Origin: Astragalus membranaceus
Taxonomy: Eukaryota; Streptophyta; Magnoliopsida; Fabales; Fabaceae
Length of the DNA stretch: 64,000 nucleotides
Direction: 5' to 3'
Assembly: GCA_039519185.1 (NCBI GenBank)
Contig: CM076854.1
Span: forward strand, 152,736,736-152,800,735
Every line of letters begins with the position of its first letter. Position 1 is the first letter of the stretch. The notes under the pieces are model-generated. The model saw only the letters and a program-made list of their open reading frames with translations, was not told where the DNA came from and searched no databases. The translations under genes were made by a program, and so were the position numbers. Below are positions 20,461-29,334 of the stretch, one piece after another.

Positions 20461-20609
20461 ATTAGTGGGAAGGGGGTTTAACTTGCACTTATGCCTCAGG
20501 TGCAAGGTTCGATTCCCACGGAAGGCAAAAATTCTACAAGGGGGGTAGAAAAGACCGTGAGGTAACAGTGGGACCGGGGTGGCCGCTGCGGTGGACCTGG
20601 GCTGTTACA
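20461..20609 (+). mobile_element. tRNA-derived SINE, copy 2 (plus)
   Basis: The same unit in plus orientation: A-box-like TTAGTGGGAAGGGGG, B box GGTTCGATTCC (20507-20517), an AAAAATTCTACAAGG block, and the end CCTGGGCTGTTACA. Compared with copy 1 the sequence is almost identical. Confidence 0.75.
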
Positions 20610-20610
20610 T

Positions 20611-20766
20611 AATCAATTGGTAGTGGGAAGGGGGTTTAACTTGCACTTATGCATCAGGTGCAAGGTTCGATTCCCACGGAAGGCAAAAATTCTACAATGA
20701 GGTAGAAAAGACCGTGAGGTAACAGTGGGACCGGGGTGGCCGCTGCGGTGGACCTGGGCTGTTACA
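20611..20766 (+). mobile_element. tRNA-derived SINE, copy 3 (plus)
   Basis: A third copy in direct orientation straight after copy 2, starting AATCAATTGGTAGTGGG and ending GCTGTTACA. It differs by a few bases (ATGCATCAGG and TACAATGAGG in place of the copy-2 forms). The cluster is a direct and inverted array of one SINE family. Confidence 0.75.
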
Positions 20767-21880
20767 CTTACTTTCTCTTCATTGCTTTCCAAGCCAAGAA
20801 TCTCTCCGTTCCCCCATAGATTCCTTTCCCTCATTTGCTTCTAAAAATTGTTGTCATTCCTAATATGGACATACTGAAGAAATTGATGTAGAGTAAGTTC
20901 CAAAGCTCCATTTCAACTGAACTTCTTTTGTTGTTACATTTTGCAGGAAAGATTTGTGAAGAGGGAATGAAAAGTGTACCCTTAAATAAGCCACTGTTCC
21001 TAATAAGAATGTTGTCATGTTACGGTGTTGAAATATAGTTTCTTCACCTTCGATTGAATGAGTATAGCAATGTTTTGCATATGTTTGATTTCAATCATAC
21101 GATTTAGAAACAGAAAACATGTTGTCCAAGTACAACCAAATGTATAAGTGTTGGATCTGATTGGAAGAAAATAAGGAAATGATTTTGACAGTGAGATAAG
21201 GTACGGTACGGTACTTTACTTCCGTACCGGTTCGGTACTACCGTACCATACGAAAATGCAGCATGGAGGGGGGGGGGGGGTTGAGAGCGCGTTTCACGTG
21301 AGGGTATTTTTGGAATATATGAGGATTGGGAGTGTCCAGTGAGTAGGGAGAGGGTTGTAAGAAGTATGACCCTAGAGTGAAATGGGAACATATGGACTGC
21401 GGAACATATGGGTCCGAGTTCCCAGACCATGTAATTGTTATCAAGCATTTCTTTCTTGGGAATTGCTAATACACCCCATTTTTACTACCATACACTAGGT
21501 CTCTCCAAAAATTTATCTTTAGACCGCATCATTTGTTTGAAAATAATATTTTGTTCAACAAAAACAATACTTCTCTGGATGAGCGGAATAGAAGGGGGCA
21601 TCCGTAAGGTTTAACTCAACTGACAAATGTAAAAATTATTAAACTAGATATCATCACCCCTAGTTCAAACTCGGGACCTCGTAGTTGTGTGTGAGTTTCA
21701 GATGACATTTGTCATATCTGTCTACAAACAAAAAAAACAAATGGTGACAATTATAGTATCATCACAAATGTATCATCAGTGACTCATTGTTGTTAGCCAT
21801 TATATAAATTAAGTAAATAAATTGGTCTAATTTAAATAATTTATCTGATAATGCATTATGGCAGTGCACTAACTTAGACC
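20767..21880. other. Intergenic between the IDM3-like genes, nothing recognised
   Basis: No gene. A GGTACGGTACGG/CCGTACCGG palindromic patch lies at 21198-21250, close in motif to the inverted repeat at 20121-20256, and a run of 14 G lies at about 21268-21281. Confidence 0.4.
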
Positions 21881-22290
21881 TTAGTAAATAGTAATCCCTA
21901 ATATATCACAACTATTGTATAGAGATTTTTGCACGCATTCATTCCCCATTTCCATCAATCTCTTCCGATCTACTCTGTCAGCATTAGCAAGCAACACGAT
22001 ATTCAAGTCTTCAAGAGGGTGTTCAAAGAGGTTCCAAGCTACATCATGGGAAGAACCAAGCTTTGCCAAGTAATCAGCACGCGAATTAGCTTCCCGAAGA
22101 GTATGGAGGAGTCGAACCTTCCACGAGCGATTGAGCAGATCCTTGATATTCTGGATAATGATTCCATAAACATGCCAAATATTTTGAGGAGCTTGAACCA
22201 AATTGATGGTATGGAGGGAGTCTCAGTAGCAAACAATGTTGCAATGGCCTTTGTCCCAAGCCAACTTCAAACCATAGAGGAGGGAGATCT
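21881..22290 (-). pseudogene. RNase H-like (RVT_3) fragment of a LINE-type polyprotein
   Basis: The minus-strand frame carries the C-terminal half of a plant RNase H-like domain: LAWDKGHCNIV, then VQAPQNIWHVYGII and REANSRADYLAKLGS (the conserved histidine/Ala-Asp region). An in-frame TGA at 22223-22225 breaks it where the family has Ser before Asp. The N-terminal RNase H half and all RT sequence are absent, so it is a dead fragment. Confidence 0.75.
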
Positions 22291-22360
22291 GCATGTTTAT
22301 TTTCAATTTATGCGCCTTGTAATTTCTATTTCATTTTCTAGATTTATATTCCAATTTTAG

Positions 22361-23030
22361 CATTTTTTTACTTTTTTTATAAGAAATTATTTTCTTACAT
22401 ACTAATTGAAAAACTATAATTATATTTTATAAGCAGATAATTTTGTTTTGAATTGAAGAGATATTTAAAAAAACGTTTTATTATGTATCTCTTAAAAATA
22501 AAATTTAAAATAATATATTTATAATTTAAAATATAAGCTATAAAATATAAAAATATTACGGGTACTATTGGTAGATTTCATACTTCAACTACCTCAAAAA
22601 CTGAAACAATTATTCGTGAAAATAGTTTTATTTAAATATATTTTAATAGGGTACTTCTAGGGTGAGTGAACAAATCAAATATTTCACTGGTGAACCATTA
22701 AATATAACCGCAGGATGTTGTATAAAAATTCATCAACGGTTGAGATTTAATATTGGTTGAAAGAGGCAACAAACAATTAATTTTCTTACGGACAATTTTA
22801 GTGATTCACTGGTGAGAGATTTGATTTACTTACTCGCCCTAGAAATATAGTTTATTTAAAATAATTTTCAAATTGTTGAGGAACCTAGAATAATTAAACC
22901 TAAATAATAAATATTTTAACAAATACATTGGATAATAAATAGTGGACCGGGTCAAACCGACCCATTTGGAGGTTAATAGAGTTTGTGTAACGTTATCTGT
23001 CGCTATAGTGAGACGGTTCCCCCACGGCTC
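22361..23030. other. AT-rich spacer upstream of IDM3-like copy 2
   Basis: A very AT-rich spacer with no genes or clear repeats. The last part probably contains the promoter of IDM3-like copy 2. The leader motif TTTGACGGGTCG at about 23064 is shared with copy 1 (TTTGACGACGGGTCG, about 16407). Confidence 0.4.
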
Positions 23031-23599
23031 TGCCTCTCCCCTCTATCCTGTTCCGTGTTTCCTTTGACGGGTCGTAGAAGAAAATTAAATTATGGGTTTT
23101 TATTTTTTAGTTTAGGATTAAAAAAAGAGAGAAAAAAAGCGGTGTGAATGGTTGAATTGAACATATGGTTGTTGTAGATGATATATGATGGAGAATTGCA
23201 TCATCGTTTGCGAATTTTCGTCTTCTTCTCATTTTTCCGATTCTTATTCTCTAAGGTACTCCTTGAAGGTCCCTTTTGATTTTCGTTCTGGGTCTCTCTT
23301 TTTCTGACTGTATATATTTTATTTTTTTTAGAATATTGTGTAAAATCATATACTTTTCTAGGGTTAGATATAATTTTCTTTTAGCATTTTCCAGATTGTC
23401 CTAAACTTGTTTTCTTTTGTAATTTTCTTCTCCAGAAATATCAAATTTCTAGGCTGGGATTTTAATTTTGAAGTGGGTGTTGAGGATTGTATCATCTGAT
23501 TTATAAATTTAGGGTTTCCATAATGGGGAATTAAATATGTATATGATGAAGGTGTTTGATGAATTGTCTATGAGATGGTAATTGAAGTCATGATGTAAA
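23031..23599 (+). promoter_or_regulatory. Leader exon, intron and upstream ORF of IDM3-like copy 2
   Basis: An upstream ATG at 23165 gives a 7-codon ORF (MVVVDDI, stop at 23186-23188) that matches the beginning of the copy-1 upstream ORF. A splice donor CTAAG|GTACTCC lies at 23255/23256. Acceptors at 23435 (TCTCCAG) or 23452 (TTTCTAG) would place the main ATG in exon 2. The sequence just before the main ATG (GATGAAGGTGTTT and GTAATTGAAGT) is also shared with copy 1, so the duplication included the leader. Confidence 0.55.
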
Positions 23600-25123
23600 A
23601 TGGGTGATTATCTTCTCTCGTGTTTCTCAATGGAGAATCATCACCCTCACCCATCTACACTTTTATCAATGGATTCTAGTGCATCTTCTCATGAGGAACT
23701 TGATTTGGATTTGGAGATGAATCCACAAATTATACTTTCTCGTCCACCTGATATCAATCTACCTCTGTCAGCTGAGAGAAGCCCTCCTCCACAGCCATGG
23801 AATTCTGAACCATGTGATATATTAGATGTTGGTCTTAGTACTCAAGTATATGAGACTGAAAGTTTTCTCAATCTTCCTAAAGCTGGAAAGAAATGTTCCA
23901 AACGAGTTGATAGTATATGGGGTGCTTGGTTTTTCTTCAATTTTTACTTTAAGCCTGCACTGAATGATAAATCCAAGGCTAAGGTTATTAGGGATAGCAA
24001 TGGTGTTTTGGGGCTTGATAAACCTGATCTTAAGCTTGATGTTTTCATGGTTCAACATGACATGGAAAACATTTACATGTGGGTTTTCAAGGAGAAGCCG
24101 GAGAATGCGTTGGGGAAAATGCAGCTGAGGAGTTACATGAATGGACACTCTCGTTTAGGGGAGCATCCTTTTCCGTTTAGTGTTGAAAAGGGTTTTGTTC
24201 GATCACACAGGATGCAGCGAAAGCATTACAGGGGACTATCGAACCCCCAATGTGTGCATGGTATTGAGGTTGTTCCGTCGCCCAATTTGATGGGGCTTGA
24301 TAAGGATGAGCAGAAAAGGTGGATGGAACTCACTGGCCGTGATTTGAATTTCATGATCCCTCCTGAAGCAAGTGATTTCAGTTCTTGGAGAAATCTTACC
24401 AACACCACGGAGTTTGAACTTGAAAGACCACCTCACCCAATTAAGAGTGCTCCTAATTCTCATCCTAAGAAACTGCTTAATGGATCTGGGTTGAATTTGT
24501 CAACACATATGTCTAACCACAGTAATGGTGATGGCATTGATCTGTTGGCCGTTAATGGTAAGAAGAGGAAGGATTTTTTCCTATGTGGGAATGACGAAGA
24601 GTGTTATGTTGCTGTTAACCCTCCATCTGACCGGATTCCGGATATTGAAATGCAACCAAGTGAACATCATTGGCTGAATGACTTTAGTGGGGTGATGAAG
24701 AATGTTTATGGACCTGTGACAGCTGCAAAAACTATATATGAAGATGAACAAGGTTACATGATTATGATTAGTCTGCCATTTGTGGATCTTTCAAATGTGA
24801 AAGTTTCTTGGAAGAATACTCTCACGCATGGCATCATAAAGGTTTACGGTACATGCACATCTGGGCTTCCATTTATCCAGAGACATGACAGGACATTCAA
24901 GCTTACAGATCCATCGTCAGAGCATTGCCCTCCGGGAAAGTTTGTTCGCGAAATAGCTCTTTCAACTCGAATTCCTGAAGATGCCAACATAGAAGCATAT
25001 TATGATGAGCCAGGATCAGTACTTGAGATTATGGTGCCAAAACTTCAGGTGGGATCAGAAGAACATGAAGTTCGTGTTTGCCTTCGCTCTCATCACGGAG
25101 GGAATGATCTTATGTTGACTTGA
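23600..25123 (+). CDS. Alpha-crystallin-domain protein, IDM3-like, copy 2
   Basis: 507 residues, one coding exon, collinear with copy 1 throughout: the MDSSASSHEELDL acidic head, a proline block INLPLSAERSPPPQPW that copy 1 has lost, RVDSIWGAWFFFNFYF, QLRSYMNGHSRLGEHPFPF, and a C-terminal alpha-crystallin-like domain at about 360-480, ending LEIMVPKL. Both proteins end with GGNDLMLT or GVNDLMLT. The intact frame and the retained conserved core in both copies suggest both are functional. As for copy 1, a role beside IDM1/IDM2 in active DNA demethylation is inferred from the family, not shown here. The ATG at 23600 is used; an in-frame ATG 11 codons on is possible. Confidence 0.85.
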   Translation: MGDYLLSCFSMENHHPHPSTLLSMDSSASSHEELDLDLEMNPQIILSRPPDINLPLSAERSPPPQPWNSEPCDILDVGLSTQVYETESFLNLPKAGKKCSKRVDSIWGAWFFFNFYFKPALNDKSKAKVIRDSNGVLGLDKPDLKLDVFMVQHDMENIYMWVFKEKPENALGKMQLRSYMNGHSRLGEHPFPFSVEKGFVRSHRMQRKHYRGLSNPQCVHGIEVVPSPNLMGLDKDEQKRWMELTGRDLNFMIPPEASDFSSWRNLTNTTEFELERPPHPIKSAPNSHPKKLLNGSGLNLSTHMSNHSNGDGIDLLAVNGKKRKDFFLCGNDEECYVAVNPPSDRIPDIEMQPSEHHWLNDFSGVMKNVYGPVTAAKTIYEDEQGYMIMISLPFVDLSNVKVSWKNTLTHGIIKVYGTCTSGLPFIQRHDRTFKLTDPSSEHCPPGKFVREIALSTRIPEDANIEAYYDEPGSVLEIMVPKLQVGSEEHEVRVCLRSHHGGNDLMLT

Positions 25124-25806
25124 GGTTGGCACTTATTAGAAGTTATTGGGGGTTGCAAGCATGGTCCGAAAATCATTGTTTCATTAACTTCGAACCCTGT
25201 GTATTCTACAATATAAAAGTGCATCTCACAATTGTCTCCATTTTTTTTCTTATTAATTGTGATGGTTTTTTGGGTCCATGCGTCTATTAGCTTTTGATTG
25301 TAATCATTCTTTATCTTTTTAACATTCATTCCTCCATTCCTGATCATTTATATGAAATTATTAATCATACATTGCCTTTGCTGATATATTCTGGATTTAC
25401 CTGTCTGATGTTTTACCTGTATGTAGAGTAGTATATTTGTTTTGGATTTAATTTCCTCTTACCCTGACAATATAAGTATGCCCTCCCATACATCATATCT
25501 TTGTTTTGGTCTGTCTGGTATTCTGGTTGCTTCTCTTATTGGATGTGGATACAATTCAAAGGAAAAAGCCAATAATTATAACCATTATTGTTATATTTAT
25601 AGTGGAGATTTTAGTCGAGAGGTCTTTGATCTCACTTCAATGACTAGGGAAAAAGGGCTCTAACTAATTCGAAATTCGACCGGAAGATAAGTAAAGTGTG
25701 GACCCATCAATGAAGAATTAGTATTGAGTTTTACATGTCCTAACGGGTTAGGAACAACATCTTAGCCAGTTAAAGTAGAGATATATGTATCCTTAACAGA
25801 TTAAAT
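25124..25806. other. 3' flank of IDM3-like copy 2, nothing else seen
   Basis: Probably holds the 3' untranslated region of the upstream gene. The short open stretch at 25442-25663 has no recognisable domain and I do not call it. The 8-bp GATTAAAT at 25799-25806 is the left target duplication of the next element. Confidence 0.4.
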
Positions 25807-27428
25807 TAGGGGTGCAAAAAAAACCCGCGCCCGTGGGTAATACCCGTAATGGGCACGGGGCGGGTCCCATAATGGGTACCCACGGTCAAAATAAACGGAC
25901 ATTTAAAATACCCGTCAATAAACGGGGCGGGGCCGGGTAATGAGGTACTCATACCCGTAGCATATATTTATTAATGAAGTAAATTTCTATCATTGTTGTT
26001 TAAGTAGATTGTTATTGATATTGTGTCATTTTTGATAACTTGTGTTGTATATTTTATCCTAATATTTTGGATAATTAGTGGGTTGTTGTTTTTAAAGTTT
26101 CCTATTGTAATTCTAGTATTTTTTATCTCCATTTGTTTACAATTATAAGCCAGTAAAAGGTTTATAAAATTTAATAGGTTAATTTTGTATAGTATTTCAA
26201 ATTTTATTTTAGGCTTAATTACAGTTTTGGTCCCCCTATTTTCCTCAATTCACGATTTTGGTCCCTAAATTTTAAATTTGACAATTTTGGTCCCCCTATT
26301 TTCCCAATTTGTAAAATCAAGGTCCCCCCCTTAATTGGTCAAAATTGAAAGTCAATTTTGACTGACTTATCCTACGTGGCAGCCCACGTGGACTGCCACG
26401 TAGGCACACCCCACCCCCCTTCTTCTTCCTCGTGACCCTCTTCCCCTCCCCCCTCCACTGTTCCTCTTCACCCTCCCCCCTCCCACCCCCCACCACGGTG
26501 AACCCCCCTCCCCCTCCACTGTTCCTCTTCCCCTCCCCCTCCCACCCCCCCCCCACACCACACCCTCTCTCTCTCCTTCGCACCAATCCTCTTCACCCTC
26601 CCCCCCCACACCGATCCTCTTCACCCTCCCCCCCATCGATCTTCCCCCTCGTTTTCCATCTCTCTCTTCGCATCTCTGGTTCGCTCGTCGCTCTCCCTCT
26701 CTCGCTCGTCGCTCTCGCTCTCGCAGATCGCAGTCGCAGTCGCAGAGGAGGGAAAGGAAAACGAGGTGGGTGGTGGCTATTGGTGGTGACGGTGAGAGAG
26801 AAAGGAGAGAGAGATACTGACGGTGAGAGAGAAAGGAGAGGGGGGGTGAAGAGGATCGGTGCGAAGGAGAGAGAGGGTGTGGTTGTGTGGGGGGGGGGGG
26901 TGGGAGGGGGGAGGGGAAGAGGAACAGTGGAGGGGGTGTTCACGGTGGTGGGGGTGGGAGGGGGGAGGGTGAAGAGGAACAGTGGAGGGGGGAGGGGAAG
27001 AGGGTCACGAGGAAGAAGAATGTGGGGGGGGGGGGGTGGGGTGTGCCTACGTGGCAGTCCACGTGGGCTGCCACGTAGGATAAGTCAGTCAAAATTGACT
27101 TTCAATTTTGACCAATTAAGGGGGGGACCTTGATTTTACAAATTGGGAAAATAGAGGGACCAAAATTGTCAAATTTAAACTTTAGGGACCAAAATCGTGA
27201 ATTGAAGAAAATAGGGGGACCAAAACTGTAATTAAGCCTTTTTTATAAAAAATTATTTTTACAATACTAACAAGTATCCGTGGGTACCCGTTAAGGGAAA
27301 ATACCCATTTAATACTCGCTATGCGGGTACCCGTGCGGGTACGGGGTGGGCACGAGTCTCACGGGCATCTCGCAGGGTGGGTAGTGGGTAGCTGGTACCC
27401 GTGTCGCCTCGCCCCGTTTGCATCACTA
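25807..27428. mobile_element. hAT-type MITE (TAGGGGTGCAAA) with a nested foldback element
   Basis: Perfect 8-bp duplications GATTAAAT at 25799-25806 and 27429-27436 flank ends TAGGGGTGCAAA and TTTGCATCACTA (inverted, two mismatches). Subterminal GGGTACCCGT and CGGGGCGGG motifs at both ends are typical of the non-autonomous hAT families beginning TAGGGGTG. The element itself is about 600 bp; the rest is the later insertion at 26212-27238. No transposase is present. Confidence 0.85.
26212..27238. mobile_element. Mutator-like foldback element, family GGCTTAATTACAG
   Basis: About 1.03 kb, almost entirely a large inverted repeat: the left arm starts GGCTTAATTACAGTTTTGG and the right arm ends with its complement. 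The arms share TCCTACGTGGCAG and CCACGTGG blocks with CT-rich and GA-rich inner parts. The T-rich flanks match only roughly, so a 9-bp duplication is not secure. It is the same family as 9040-12555. Long open frames through the purine/pyrimidine arms are artefacts. Confidence 0.8.
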
Positions 27429-27663
27429 GATTAAATAGATCATATTAACTGGTCCCTTTTCTTAATAAATGAAATACAGTAACAACCAATTAAAACCATC
27501 ACATTCATAATATGTCTAGTAGACTAGCTCTACTAAACTAATTGCCATAAATAATCAGATATCCATTATGTGGTAACTATAGTTACTACTGATTGAGGTG
27601 TTGGGATTTGGGATATTAAGAACGGTTGTTGCTGATGATAGTGGTAAATTGTTCCTTGCATCC

Positions 27664-28390
27664 CCCAAGTCACATTGAGTGAGAGTATTCTTCAACCTCA
27701 ATTTGATAAAACCCCATATCCAACGCAAATTGAAGGGCTAATCTCACACCGGAGCTCTCCCCAACAAGCAAATCAATAGCTTCAGAAGAGTCAGATTCTA
27801 CTTCAAGCTGAATAAATCCTTTGCGCCAGGCTAGATTGATCCCTTGCAAAATTCCTCTCATTTCGGCTTCAAGAATGTTGCATGCCTAAAGACGACACAA
27901 GAAAGCAAAAACGAAGGTCCCTTCAAGGTTGCGAAGGACTCCACCACAACCAGCATTCCTACCATTGTTGTTGACCGAGCCATCACAGTTCAATTTCCAA
28001 ATACCTGGAGCCGGAGGATTCCAGAACTCACGATTATCGACAGACGAGAGGTGGATTTGAGGATGGAGAGTCGAATCGAGTCTCAAACAATTCACGATTG
28101 CTTCCACATGATGCCTAATTCTAACAATTGAAGTCTGGGTTGAATGGACTTTCTGAGCGAAAATAAAATCATTCCTGTTTCTCCAGATGAGATCAAGATA
28201 GACACCAAAAAGTAAGCTCCAATTAAGTTCTTCATTTCTTCCCTCTTTTTGCTTAAGATTTGATTTTAACCAATCATTCCAATAATTAGTTCTGAAGAAA
28301 TGACTCTAGTTTCTGGTTTTAAAACAGCTCCAAATAGTGAAGCTAACACGGCAATCTCTAAACCGGTGAACACGTCCTTTGGGTAAGACT
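27664..28390 (-). pseudogene. LINE-type zf-RVT and RNase H fragment
   Basis: On the minus strand a degraded zinc-binding RT region (about 28390-28110, with SFTIWSCFKTRN and DLIWRNRNDFIF) leads into an RNase H-like domain: WKLNCDGSVNNNG, GCGGVLRN, NILEAEMRGIL and VESDSSEAIDLL. The Asp, Glu and Asp catalytic positions are all visible. An in-frame TAG at 27886-27888 interrupts it just before the Glu-containing block. It is a 5'-truncated LINE or RNase H-like pseudogene, with no host function inferred. Confidence 0.75.
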
Positions 28391-29334
28391 AAATAAGAAT
28401 TTTATAGTTACAAGATTGAGATTGAACCCTAAACGAGAATTTAAACAAAAAAATTAAAACTGTAAATTTTAAACTAAAAATCCATACCCAGTTTAACATT
28501 TCATACTTTATTTCAATAGATATTCACAAATTTACTTATTACTTTGTGGCTCTGATATAAGCATTCACAAACCAGTATACTAATAAAATATGTTATTGTA
28601 ATTTATTAGATGATAATATAAAATTAGCAATAAATATGAAATATGATTTCATAAACGAATTTTATGGAAAATATATTTTTTATACAGAAGTAGAATGGAT
28701 CCATACATATCAATCCGAAAGTGTTCAATAGCGAAAGAATAGAAAATAATTCTTCCAAATCAATCGAAAGGAAACAATAGAGAAGCAAAAACGAAACTTT
28801 GAAACAATTGAAATTTTTTAGCATGGATACAATTATTATTTCTAATTCAACTTGTGTCCTCCTATCAGAAATAAGTATATGGATTCTATCTTATCTCTTG
28901 AACAAGTTTAGAAGCGAGCATAACAATTCTAATGTTCCGATGGAGAGAAAAAATAAGGATTAATTTTTAGAACATTTATAAACATTTTTATGAAACTCCG
29001 TCAATTTCTTATTTTCGGTAACCTTGATGCATGTAATTTGTGGTAGATCTCACGTTTCTAAAATACCGTGAAACTGTCAAAATAATCATATCATATTGGA
29101 ACATTTCAAGACAGTAAAATAACTCAAACGGGAAAATTGGATATTTATATAAATAATACCCTTCGTCCAATGCAACTCAAAAACACAAAAACATAGTGCT
29201 TAAAAGCGACCTACCAAAGGGAAATGGTAAAACCAAGTTCACGATCCAGCTAAAACCAAGTAATTAAATCCGGTGAAAAATGCATAAAATTAACAAATTG
29301 AAAACATAAATCAGAAAAAAGAAAGCGACTGAAT
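28391..29334. other. Spacer and 3' flank of HSC70
   Basis: AT-rich. The part next to 29335 should hold the HSC70 3' untranslated region. I see no coding signal, and the small minus-strand open stretch at 28624-28824 has no recognisable features. Confidence 0.45.

Noticed and set aside
26317..27133. Long open frames rich in Gly/Arg/Glu or Pro/Ser within 26317-27133
   Set aside because: Purine/pyrimidine-biased arms of a foldback element; mirror frames appear on both strands.
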